A DNA stretch of 64,000 bases from DATAEE01 sp036258175 (lineage in GTDB: Bacteria; Acidobacteriota; Vicinamibacteria; Vicinamibacterales; 2-12-FULL-66-21): contig DATAEE010000190.1 of assembly GCA_036258175.1 (NCBI GenBank), forward strand, positions 35,591 through 99,590. The letters are read 5' to 3'. The position numbers and the translations under genes are program-made. Shown in pieces: positions 18,123-25,481 of this stretch; position 1 is the first letter of the stretch, and the number at the start of each line of letters is the position of its first letter. Below the pieces are notes generated by a model. It searched no databases. It saw nothing but the letters and a program-made list of their open reading frames with translations, and was not told where the DNA came from.

Positions 18123-18854
18123 ATGCCGCGCTATCCCGGCTACAGCGGTGTGACGTACTCGTTTGGTCCCGGCGGCATGAGCCCGGCCGTCCGGGCGATC
18201 ATCTGGTCGAACATCGCGGCGTTCGTCGTCACGTGGTTCGCCCCGTCGATACTCCAGTACCTCTGGCTGTCTCCAGCGGATGTGTACGAGCGCGGCTGGC
18301 TCTGGCAGCCGGTGACGTACATGTTCATGCACGCCGGCGTCTTCCACATCCTTTTTAATCTGCTGGGCATCTGGATGTTCGGCGTCGAGCTCGAGCGAAT
18401 GTGGGGAACGCCCTACTTCGTAAAGCTCTACGCGGTCTCGGGCCTGGGTGCAGCGGCGACAATGCTCCTGCTGGGCTTGCTGAACCAGCAGATGTACAAC
18501 GCGTCGACTGTCGGCGCGTCCGGCGCATTTTACGGTCTGCTGCTCGCCTACGGGCTGGTCTACCCGCACCGGCCGATTCTGATGTTCTTCCTCTTTCCGG
18601 TTCCGGCGCGCTATGCGGTGATGATTTTCGGCGCCATCGCGTTTCTGTTCACGACCGAGGCGTCCACGAGTCGTACGGCGCACGGCGCGCATCTCGGCGG
18701 TCTCGTGGCGGCGTACCTCTTCCTCAAAGCCGGCCGCGGCGGTTTCACCTCGGAGATCAAGTACCGTTACGTCAAGTGGAAGATGAACCGGCTGCGGAAG
18801 AAGTTCGACGTCTACTCGGGCGGCCGCGGCCCGTGGGACAAACGAATCCACTAA
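18123..18854 (+). CDS. Rhomboid-family intramembrane serine protease
   Basis: 243 residues with six hydrophobic segments. The catalytic Ser is near 133 in GASGAFYG and the catalytic His near 190 in HGAHLGG. The HxxxN loop (HILFN near 75-79) is also present. The C-terminal tail is basic and cytoplasmic. It cleaves transmembrane substrates within the inner membrane. Nine bases separate it from the preceding MFS stop, and it may have its own promoter. Confidence 0.95.
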   Translation: MPRYPGYSGVTYSFGPGGMSPAVRAIIWSNIAAFVVTWFAPSILQYLWLSPADVYERGWLWQPVTYMFMHAGVFHILFNLLGIWMFGVELERMWGTPYFVKLYAVSGLGAAATMLLLGLLNQQMYNASTVGASGAFYGLLLAYGLVYPHRPILMFFLFPVPARYAVMIFGAIAFLFTTEASTSRTAHGAHLGGLVAAYLFLKAGRGGFTSEIKYRYVKWKMNRLRKKFDVYSGGRGPWDKRIH

Positions 18855-18858
18855 AGCG

Positions 18859-19641
18859 CTACAAAAGTCCCTTCACATATCCTCCGTCAACGACGAGCGT
18901 CTGTCCCGTAATGTAGCTGGCGCGTTCCGAGGCGAGAAACGCGATCGCCTCGCCGAGCTCGCGCGGCTGGCCCATCCGGCCCATCGGCACGGCAGCGAGC
19001 GTGCGCCGATCGACATCTGCGGTCGTGATCCCCTCGCGCTTCGCCGTGGCGTTCGCGAGCTCGACGACGCGGTCGGTTCGCGTGTAACCCGGCGCGACGC
19101 AGTTCACGGTAATCCGTTCCGGCCCGAGCTCCGCCGCGAGCGTCTTCGCGAAACCCGTCACTCCTGCGCGGATCGCGTTCGACAGCATCAGTCCGGGCAC
19201 GGGCTGCTTCACCGCAATCGACGTCACGCAGATGATCCGGCCGCCGCCGCGCGCGCGGAGGTGCGGCAGCGCACTCCGCGTCAGCCGCACGACGCTCATG
19301 AGCAGCAGATCGACAGCCTCGCGCCAGTCGTCGTCTGTCAGCCCGTCAAAGACCGCCGAGCGGGGGCCGCCGGAATTCGTGACGAGGATGTCGAGGCCGC
19401 CGAAATGCGACGCCGCCGATTCGACGAACCGCTCGACGTCGGCCTGGCGCGACACGTCGGCGGCGAGTGGCAGGATCTCGGCGCCCGTCTCGGTGGCAAT
19501 CTCGCGGGCCGCGGCGTCGAGCGCCGTCCGATCTCTTCCACAGATCGCGACGCGACAACCGTCGCGTCCGAGGGCCGCAGCGGCTGCGCGCCCGATGCCG
19601 CGGCTCCCGGCTGCGACGAGCGCGAACCGATTGCCGCTCAT
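18859..19641 (-). CDS. SDR-family oxidoreductase with unusual active site
   Basis: 260 residues from the ATG at 19641, which overlaps the upstream cupin stop by four bases. A FabG-like fold is evident: NADP-binding AAGSRGIGRA near 8-17, VNCVAPGYTRTDR, and C-terminal GQTLVVDGGY. But the catalytic YxxxK is replaced by SNAIR (Tyr to Ser, Lys to Arg), and the usual NNAG reads NSGG. The rest is intact, so this seems a subfamily with altered chemistry or a binding role. It is translated together with the cupin. Confidence 0.88.
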   Translation of the reverse strand: MSGNRFALVAAGSRGIGRAAAAALGRDGCRVAICGRDRTALDAAAREIATETGAEILPLAADVSRQADVERFVESAASHFGGLDILVTNSGGPRSAVFDGLTDDDWREAVDLLLMSVVRLTRSALPHLRARGGGRIICVTSIAVKQPVPGLMLSNAIRAGVTGFAKTLAAELGPERITVNCVAPGYTRTDRVVELANATAKREGITTADVDRRTLAAVPMGRMGQPRELGEAIAFLASERASYITGQTLVVDGGYVKGLL

Positions 19642-20003
19642 TTGCGATGGAAGTAGCTGTCCGTGTGGTCGAGCCAGTCCTGGCGGATCGGGCTGAAGAC
19701 GTCGAGCTCGAACGTGTCGTCCAGCGCCTCGGCCTGGTGCTCGACCCACGACGGGATATGCAGCACTTCGCCTTCGCGAACGATGATCTCCTCGCCGCCG
19801 ACGAAGAACTTCAGCGCGCCTTGCAGGATGTACGTCATCTGCTCGCTCTCGTGCGAGTGCATGGGGACCACGGCCCCCTTTTTCAGATAGATCTGGCCGA
19901 TCATCTCCCGCTCGCCCGTCACGAGCTTGCGCGAGATCATTTCGGTCACTTTTTCGAGGGCAATCTCGTCCCAGCGGTGCAGCGTTGCGGTGGCTGTGTT
20001 CAT
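19638..20003 (-). CDS. Cupin-domain protein
   Basis: 121 residues, a single cupin. Metal-binding residues of motif 1 are visible in MHSHESEQMTYILQG (HxH and E) and of motif 2 in IPSWVEHQAEAL (His). The length suits a small cupin isomerase, dioxygenase or sensor. It is the first gene of a two-gene unit with the SDR, sharing ATGA. The substrate is unknown; pairing of a cupin with an SDR often means processing of a small oxygenated metabolite. Confidence 0.9.
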   Translation of the reverse strand: MNTATATLHRWDEIALEKVTEMISRKLVTGEREMIGQIYLKKGAVVPMHSHESEQMTYILQGALKFFVGGEEIIVREGEVLHIPSWVEHQAEALDDTFELDVFSPIRQDWLDHTDSYFHRK

Positions 20004-20033
20004 TGGAAGCGCCTCTGCAGTTGAAGGCGGCCG

Positions 20034-20039
20034 ATTATA
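20034..20039 (-). promoter_or_regulatory. TATAAT -10 hexamer for the cupin-SDR unit
   Basis: TATAAT on the minus strand lies 30 bases before the cupin ATG at 20003, at the edge of a repeat array. No clear -35. Confidence 0.5.
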
Positions 20040-20040
20040 G

Positions 20041-20096
20041 CCGCAGATTTACGCTCATCGCCGCAGATTTACGCAGATACACGCAGATCTGCGGCC
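20041..20096 (+). repeat. Dispersed repeat array (CCGCAGATTTACGC type)
   Basis: CCGCAGATTTACGC occurs twice (20041-20054 and 20061-20074), followed by ACACGCAGATCTGCGG, in the divergent region between the cupin and E1 genes. It resembles the degenerate copy at 15142. Confidence 0.75.
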
Positions 20097-20140
20097 GGCT
20101 GGATGCGGGCGCAAGCGCGGCAGCCGCGGGCCGGGAAGGC

Positions 20141-20146
20141 TATAAT
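20141..20146 (+). promoter_or_regulatory. TATAAT -10 for the E1 dehydrogenase gene
   Basis: TATAAT ends 11 bases before the ATG at 20158, giving a predicted leader of about five bases or fewer. Confidence 0.55.
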
Positions 20147-20157
20147 TCTGAAAGGCC

Positions 20158-22272
20158 ATGAAAACAGAGACCGCGCCGCGCGCGGGTCGCGAAGGGCTCA
20201 CGCGCGAGGACCTCCTGCGGTTTTACCGCACGATGCTGCTCTCCCGGCGCCTCGACGACAAGGAAATCCAGCTCAAGAATCAGAGCCTGATCTTTTTTCA
20301 GATCAGCGGCGCCGGGCACGAGGCCGTGCTCGTCGCGGCGGCCCAGGTCCTTCGGCCCGGCTACGATTGGTTCTATCCGTACTACCGCGACCGCGCGTTG
20401 TGCCTCGCTCTCGGTGTCACCGCCGAGGAGATGCTTCTCGCGGCCGTCGGCGCGAAGGACGATCCGGCCTCCGGCGGCCGGCAGATGCCGTCGCACTGGG
20501 GGCACAAGCGGCTCAACATCGTGTCGCAGTCGAGCCCGACGGGCACGCAGTGTCTCCAGGCCGTCGGATGCGCCGACGCGTCACTGTTGTACGAGCGGAA
20601 CGACGCGATCCCTGAACGCCAGCGGCAGTTCCACAAAGATGAAGTCGTGTACGTATCACTCGGCGAAGGCACGACGAGCGAGGGCGAGTTCTGGGAGTCG
20701 CTGAGCACGGCGTGCGTCCGGAAGCTGCCTGTCGTCTACCTCGTCGAGGACAACGGCTACGCGATCTCCGTCCCCGTCGAAGTGCAGACGCCGGGCGGCG
20801 ACATCTCGCGCGTCGTCGAGTCATTCCCCGGCCTCAGAGTTCTCCGCGTCGACGGCACGGATCTACTCGCCAGCTATCGGGTGATGAGGGAAGCGGTCGC
20901 GCACGCGCGCGAGCGGAAGGGGCCGGCGCTCGTCCACGCCAAAGTCATCCGCCCGTACTCGCACTCGTTGTCGGATGACGAAAAGCTCTACAAGACGGCC
21001 GAGGAGCGCGCGGAAGAGGCCAGGCGCGATCCGATTCCATCATTCGCCGCGCTGCTGAAGCGCGAAGGCCTCGTCAGCGACGCGGAACTCGAGGCGATTG
21101 CGGCCGACGTAGAGGCGGAAATCACCCGCGCGACAGAGCGGGCCCGTGCCGCCACGAAGCCGAGCAAAGACACGGCGAGCCTTTACGTGTACTCGCCCGA
21201 CATCGATCCGACGTCGAAATCGTTTGACACGCCCGCCGCGCCCGACGGCAAGCCGGACACCATGGTTGCGGCGATCAATCGGACCCTGAAAGACGAGATG
21301 GCACGCGAGCCGCGCATCGTCGTCTTCGGCGAGGACGTGGCCGACTGCAGCCGGGAGGGAGCGCTCGAGAACGTCCCGGGTAAGGGTGGCGTGTTCAAGG
21401 TCACACACGGCCTGCAGCGCGCGTTCGGCGGCCACCGCGTCTTCAATTCGCCTCTCGCCGAAGCGAACATCGTCGGGCGCGCAATCGGTATGGCGACGCG
21501 CGGGCTGAAGCCGGTCGTCGAGATCCAGTTTTTCGACTACATCTGGCCGGCGATGATGCAACTCCGCGACGAGATGTCGATGCTGCGCTACCGGTCGAAC
21601 AATGCATTTTCTTGTCCGGCGGTCGTGCGCGTGGCGATCGGTGGCTATCTCCGCGGCGGCGCGCCGTATCACAGCCAGTCCGGCGAAAGCATCTTCGCGC
21701 ACTGCCCGGGGCTGCGAATCGTCTTCCCGTCGAATGCGGTGGACGCCGCGGGACTGCTCCGTACCGCTATCCGGTGCGATGACCCGGTGCTCTTTCTCGA
21801 ACATAAGCACCTCTACCGCCAGACGTACAACAAGGGGACGTATCCGGGACCGGACTTCATGATCCCGTTCGGCAAGTCCGCGGTCCGGCGCGAAGGAACG
21901 GACGTCGTCGTGCTGACGTGGGGCGCGCTCGTGCAGCGTTCGCTTCTGGCCGCGCAGCAGGCTGAAAAGGACGGCGTCAGCGCCATGATCGTGGACCTTC
22001 GGACGATCGCCCCGTTTGACTGGGAGAGGATCGCGCAAGCCGTCCGGCAGACGAACCGCGTCATCATCGCGCACGAGGATCAGTTGACGTGCGGCTTTGG
22101 TGCGGAGCTGGCGGCGCGGATAGCTGGTGATCTCTTCGAGTACCTCGATGCACCGGTGCGCCGCGTCGCGGCGCTCGACACCCCCGTCGCATACGCGCCC
22201 GACCTCGAGGAGGCGATCCTGCCGCAGGCTGCCGACGTCCTGACAGCCATCCTGGAAACCGCGCGGTACTAG
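20158..22272 (+). CDS. Fused alpha-beta E1 component of a 2-oxoacid dehydrogenase (branched-chain/acetoin type)
   Basis: 704 residues joining both E1 subunits. The first half (about 1-340) is the thiamin-diphosphate-binding alpha part, with GAGHEAVLVA, GGRQMPSHWG and the ThDP/metal motif GEGTTSEGEF. The second half (about 360-704) is the transketolase-like beta part, with FGEDVADCSREGA, FNSPLAEANIVG and the C-terminal transketolase domain ending near the stop. It decarboxylates a branched 2-oxoacid, pyruvate or acetoin and passes the acyl unit to a lipoyl E2. No E2 or E3 gene lies nearby, so partners must be elsewhere. It begins directly behind a TATAAT. Confidence 0.93.
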   Translation: MKTETAPRAGREGLTREDLLRFYRTMLLSRRLDDKEIQLKNQSLIFFQISGAGHEAVLVAAAQVLRPGYDWFYPYYRDRALCLALGVTAEEMLLAAVGAKDDPASGGRQMPSHWGHKRLNIVSQSSPTGTQCLQAVGCADASLLYERNDAIPERQRQFHKDEVVYVSLGEGTTSEGEFWESLSTACVRKLPVVYLVEDNGYAISVPVEVQTPGGDISRVVESFPGLRVLRVDGTDLLASYRVMREAVAHARERKGPALVHAKVIRPYSHSLSDDEKLYKTAEERAEEARRDPIPSFAALLKREGLVSDAELEAIAADVEAEITRATERARAATKPSKDTASLYVYSPDIDPTSKSFDTPAAPDGKPDTMVAAINRTLKDEMAREPRIVVFGEDVADCSREGALENVPGKGGVFKVTHGLQRAFGGHRVFNSPLAEANIVGRAIGMATRGLKPVVEIQFFDYIWPAMMQLRDEMSMLRYRSNNAFSCPAVVRVAIGGYLRGGAPYHSQSGESIFAHCPGLRIVFPSNAVDAAGLLRTAIRCDDPVLFLEHKHLYRQTYNKGTYPGPDFMIPFGKSAVRREGTDVVVLTWGALVQRSLLAAQQAEKDGVSAMIVDLRTIAPFDWERIAQAVRQTNRVIIAHEDQLTCGFGAELAARIAGDLFEYLDAPVRRVAALDTPVAYAPDLEEAILPQAADVLTAILETARY

Positions 22273-22281
22273 CCAAAAAAG

Positions 22282-23280
22282 GTGGCTGTCCGTATTCTTC
22301 TGCTGGCCCTCGCCGTGGCCAGCCAGCCGCGCGTTGAAGTCCTCAAGTCGACCGGTGGCCTGCCTGCGCACATTGCCGGCCTCTTCGCGGAGCCGATCAA
22401 CTTTCAGCAGTCGCGCGACGGTACCCACTACGTCTTCGACCGCCGCGCCCACACGGTGTACCGAGTCGACGAGTCGCTCAGCAAAGCGACGAAGATCGTC
22501 CAGATCGGCCAGGAGGAAGGCCGGATCATCGAACCGACCGCGTTCGATCTCGAGCCCGGCGGCATGTTCGTCGTCGCCGACGCTCCGAAGAACGTCGAAC
22601 GTGTACAGCTCTTCGGACCGGACGGCACGCGTGTCGGCGGCTTTGCCCTGCCGGGGCGGGCCGCGCCGCGCATCACGCTCGGAAGCGTCGTGCTCAACGG
22701 TCTCGGCTCGCTTCAGTTCACCGGCCGATCGATCCTCATGAATCAACCGGAGTCGGGCGCGCTCTTCATGGAGTTCGGTCTTTCCGGCACGCCGCTGCGA
22801 TCGATCGGTTTGCTGCGGGCGACTGGACACGAGGCGGATCGAGACGTGCACCTCGCGCTGAACGTCGGGACGCCGCTCGCGCATCCGAAAGGCGGGTTCT
22901 ACTTCGTCTTCCAGTCGGGTATACCGATCTTCCGGCGCTACGACGCGCAGGGCAAGCTGCTTTACGAGCGTCACATCGAAGGGCCAGAGCTCGACGGCGT
23001 GCTCGCCGCGATGCCGTCATCCTGGCCACGACGCGGCGGCCCGGGCGAAGGCCGCGAGCTGCCGCTCATTCTGCCGACGGTGCGGACCGCCGCCGTCGAT
23101 CCGTCGGGTGATCTCTGGATTGCCCTCACCGTCCCGTACACCTACGTTTATGACAGCGACGGGGAAAAGAAGCGGACGGTGCAGTTCAGCGCGGCAGGAA
23201 CTGTGTCGCCGACAAGCCTGTTCTTTGCAGCGAACGGCCGGCTGCTCGTGACGCCCGGATGTTACGAATTCAGGCCGTAG
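22282..23280 (+). CDS. Exported beta-propeller-like protein of unknown function
   Basis: 332 residues, GTG start nine bases after the E1 stop. A short hydrophobic N-terminus (VRILLLALAVASQP) suggests export. The rest has repeated strand pairs with aspartate-rich turns, such as DGTHYVFDRRAHTVYRVD, DLEPGGMFVVADAPK and DPSGDLWIALTVP, as in six-bladed NHL/SMP-30-type propellers. No catalytic residues can be assigned. It ends one base before the gvpK stop on the opposite strand, so the two transcripts converge. Confidence 0.6.
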   Translation: MAVRILLLALAVASQPRVEVLKSTGGLPAHIAGLFAEPINFQQSRDGTHYVFDRRAHTVYRVDESLSKATKIVQIGQEEGRIIEPTAFDLEPGGMFVVADAPKNVERVQLFGPDGTRVGGFALPGRAAPRITLGSVVLNGLGSLQFTGRSILMNQPESGALFMEFGLSGTPLRSIGLLRATGHEADRDVHLALNVGTPLAHPKGGFYFVFQSGIPIFRRYDAQGKLLYERHIEGPELDGVLAAMPSSWPRRGGPGEGRELPLILPTVRTAAVDPSGDLWIALTVPYTYVYDSDGEKKRTVQFSAAGTVSPTSLFFAANGRLLVTPGCYEFRP

Positions 23281-23281
23281 C

Positions 23282-23701
23282 TCACATTAGCTTTCCGACC
23301 GGGCCGAGATCCAGATTGAGATCCTCGGGCCGCAGATCGAACTGAGCGCCGATTTCCCGGATGGTTTCTTCGAGTCGCATGAGCGACGTGCCGAGTTTCT
23401 CGGTTTCGTCGTCGGTCAGCGTGCCCTGTTCCATGCGGCGGATTGCCTGCCGCTCCATCAATTTGCGGAGCAGCTCGACGAGCGTGAGGACCAGCTTCAC
23501 GACCGATCGCCGGACGTCTTCCGGATTCGCGTTCCAGCGGGGCGGGCCGCTGGCGTCGGCCGCGCGGGCCAGTTCGCGCCGAATCGCCTCGAGGTCCGGC
23601 TCGAGGACGTCGATGGGCCTGCTTGCGGGCGCCGGCCGTAGCCTCGTGGTGCGTGCGCGTTTTCGCCGTGCGGGCGCTCGCCGCGACCGTCGCGGGCTCA
23701 C
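23282..23701 (-). CDS. gvpK: GvpK, gas vesicle accessory protein
   Basis: 139 residues from the GTG at 23701, which shares GTGA with the preceding gvp gene. An arginine-rich N-terminal tail of about 35 residues precedes the conserved GvpK domain. Signatures there are RWNANPEDVRRSVVKLVLTLVELLRKLMERQAIRRME and the C-terminal GLxxEDLN-like stretch reading DLRPEDLNLDLGPVGKL. GvpK is needed for gas vesicle formation in several bacteria, although its exact task is unsettled. It is the last gene of the operon and converges with the propeller gene. Confidence 0.95.
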   Translation of the reverse strand: MSPRRSRRAPARRKRARTTRLRPAPASRPIDVLEPDLEAIRRELARAADASGPPRWNANPEDVRRSVVKLVLTLVELLRKLMERQAIRRMEQGTLTDDETEKLGTSLMRLEETIREIGAQFDLRPEDLNLDLGPVGKLM

Positions 23702-24369
23702 TCGGTTACCTCCGGCGTAAAAGCGTACGGCGGCCACGGTCCGCTCACGATTGCAGCCACGCCCGATTCGCGGCTTACCGCTTCGAAGACCGCGGTCGCG
23801 TACATGCGGGATTTGCCGCGCCGAATGAGGTGAAACACCGTCAGCGACTCCCCCTGCATCTCGAGCCGCTGATCGCGGACGATCTTGAGCGGACCGAGCG
23901 CTGTACGGATCGCCTGGAGCGCAGGAATATGGGCGCCGGATCGCCGCCGAAGATACGCGGTACCGGGTCGCGCCTTGGCCTGGACACCGGACAGCTTGGC
24001 AACAGGTTCAGGAAAAAACAGCCGCAGGATCATCTGCTCGGCGCCTCGGACGCGTGTAAGGCCTCGCGCGAACGACACGGCGCGCGTGCGCAGAATCGAC
24101 TGCAGCTCTTGTTCGTCTTTCGCGTGGGATCCGAACCGGGCCGGCAGGATTGCCGCGTGGCGCCTGGCCAGCCGGCGCACGAGCTGCTCCTGCGCCTGGA
24201 GCCGCTCCACCTCGACAGACGGCGGTCGATCCATCGGCTCCGCGATCGCCGCCACGCTGCCGGCGCGGATCCGGACCAGCGAACGGCCACCGATCCCGCG
24301 TGCGCGGGGCGCCGCCGCGGACCCACCGACAATGGCATAGACGTAGCGGCCACGCGGTGCCGGCGTCAT
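23698..24369 (-). CDS. GvpF/GvpL-family protein, third copy
   Basis: 223 residues from the ATG at 24369 (ATGA overlap with the gvpS/M gene). It opens with the family motif RYVYAIVG and ends with VSGPWPPYAF, the C-terminal signature shared by all three copies here. GvpF and GvpL bind GvpA and sit at the growing vesicle or act in assembly. This copy is shortened in the middle compared with the other two. It may be a specialised paralogue. Four-base overlap with gvpK on the other side. Confidence 0.92.
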   Translation of the reverse strand: MTPAPRGRYVYAIVGGSAAAPRARGIGGRSLVRIRAGSVAAIAEPMDRPPSVEVERLQAQEQLVRRLARRHAAILPARFGSHAKDEQELQSILRTRAVSFARGLTRVRGAEQMILRLFFPEPVAKLSGVQAKARPGTAYLRRRSGAHIPALQAIRTALGPLKIVRDQRLEMQGESLTVFHLIRRGKSRMYATAVFEAVSRESGVAAIVSGPWPPYAFTPEVTE

Positions 24370-24725
24370 CTCGGCCGCTTGCGGCCCAACAGCCGATCGG
24401 CCGCGCACAGCAGCACAGACAGGCGCAGGTAAATCAGATCGACGCCGGCAAGCCCGAGGAACACGTCGCCGTTCACGATGACTCCTCGATTGAGAAGGCT
24501 GTCGACGACGTCGAGGAGCGTTCGATCGCCTTCATCCAGCACGCGAGCCAGCGTCGCAGGGTGCGTCGGGTGAGGCGGCCCCGGCGGGCTCGATGGCTCC
24601 GGACGTTTGACGTGAGGCGGCGAGGCATATCTGGGACGCAGAGGTGGCTTCGGCAGCTTCCGCGAAGGCGGGGGCGACGGCCTCGGCGTCCGCGGCAGCG
24701 GCGGCGTGCGTGGCGGCCGTCTCAT
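24366..24725 (-). CDS. GvpA-family minor structural protein (GvpS/GvpM/GvpJ type) with proline-rich N-terminus
   Basis: 119 residues. The C-terminal half is a GvpA-type domain: LLDVVDSLLNRGVIVNGDVF then LAGVDLIYLRLSVLLCAAD. The NGDVxxxxAGVDLIYLxL pattern fits the GvpS/GvpM group rather than GvpA itself. The first 60 residues are rich in Pro, Arg and Ser, an extension not normally present in these roughly 70-90-residue proteins. Minor GvpA homologues are believed to nucleate or cap the vesicle. The ATG at 24725 shares ATGA with the upstream gvpL, and the stop shares ATGA with the downstream copy of gvpF/L. Confidence 0.92.
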   Translation of the reverse strand: MRRPPRTPPLPRTPRPSPPPSRKLPKPPLRPRYASPPHVKRPEPSSPPGPPHPTHPATLARVLDEGDRTLLDVVDSLLNRGVIVNGDVFLGLAGVDLIYLRLSVLLCAADRLLGRKRPR

Positions 24726-25480
24726 GTAATGAAATGATAGGCGGGCCACGGGCCGGTCAGCGTCAAGGTGCAGCCCGCTGCCCGGCACTGTTTGGCCTGG
24801 CGGTTCGCTTCGCTCCGGAATTTTGCCCGCCGGGCATCCGGCACGAGATACGCGGCGTCGATGATCAGTCGGGCGCCCGCTTCACCGTCGACCGGCGGCT
24901 TCAAGATTGACGCGCGCGCGATCTTCTTCAGCGCACGATGCGCGGTCTCGGCCGCTTTGGCCGCCGTTGCGGCAGCGGCGCGTGCGTCATCGCGGGCGCG
25001 TTTTTTCTCCCGCAGGAATTCGGCTCCCGAACGTGCCTCCACCGTCCCAGACGGTTCTTTCGAGTCGGACGATTTCGAGGATCGAAAAACACGGACGCTC
25101 CATTCGGCGGCCCCCGCGATCCTGCGGAACGCGCGATCGAGCGTTCGGCGCGCACGCGCGACGTCTTCGATCGCCCGCTCGTCGTTGTGGAAAATCGTGA
25201 ACAGTTTCATCGGCACGACGGACCCGCGTTGCGAGAGATACTCCACGACCGCCTCGTGCGCGAGCGCGCACGCCCCGACCCAGTCCAGATCGCGCAGCCC
25301 GCGGGCGAGCGGTTCCTCTCCGTAGCGATCGAGAGGCACGTCGGCGGCGACGAGCCATCGTCCGGGCTTGACGGGCAGCGCGCGCGGCGGGCCCGCGCCG
25401 GCAAGCCCTGCGGGCGCCGCGCTCAACACGGGAGCACGTGAACTTTCGACGAGACCGTAGACGTACGTTCCCTTCGTCAT
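24722..25480 (-). CDS. gvpL: GvpL/GvpF-family protein, second copy
   Basis: 252 residues. N-terminal TYVYGLVESS and C-terminal LTGPWPAYHFI match the GvpF/L family. A Glu/Arg/Ala-rich helical segment at about 155-200 probably forms the coiled-coil part seen in GvpF structures. It starts one base after the stop of the ArsA-like ATPase gene and overlaps the next gvp gene by four bases, so production of the ATPase and GvpL is tightly linked. Confidence 0.93.
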   Translation of the reverse strand: MTKGTYVYGLVESSRAPVLSAAPAGLAGAGPPRALPVKPGRWLVAADVPLDRYGEEPLARGLRDLDWVGACALAHEAVVEYLSQRGSVVPMKLFTIFHNDERAIEDVARARRTLDRAFRRIAGAAEWSVRVFRSSKSSDSKEPSGTVEARSGAEFLREKKRARDDARAAAATAAKAAETAHRALKKIARASILKPPVDGEAGARLIIDAAYLVPDARRAKFRSEANRQAKQCRAAGCTLTLTGPWPAYHFIT

Positions 25481-25481
25481 T

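Noticed and set aside
21040..22974. 644-codon open frame antisense to the E1 and propeller genes
   Set aside because: It covers two real genes on the other strand and has typical shadow composition; no start site or domain.
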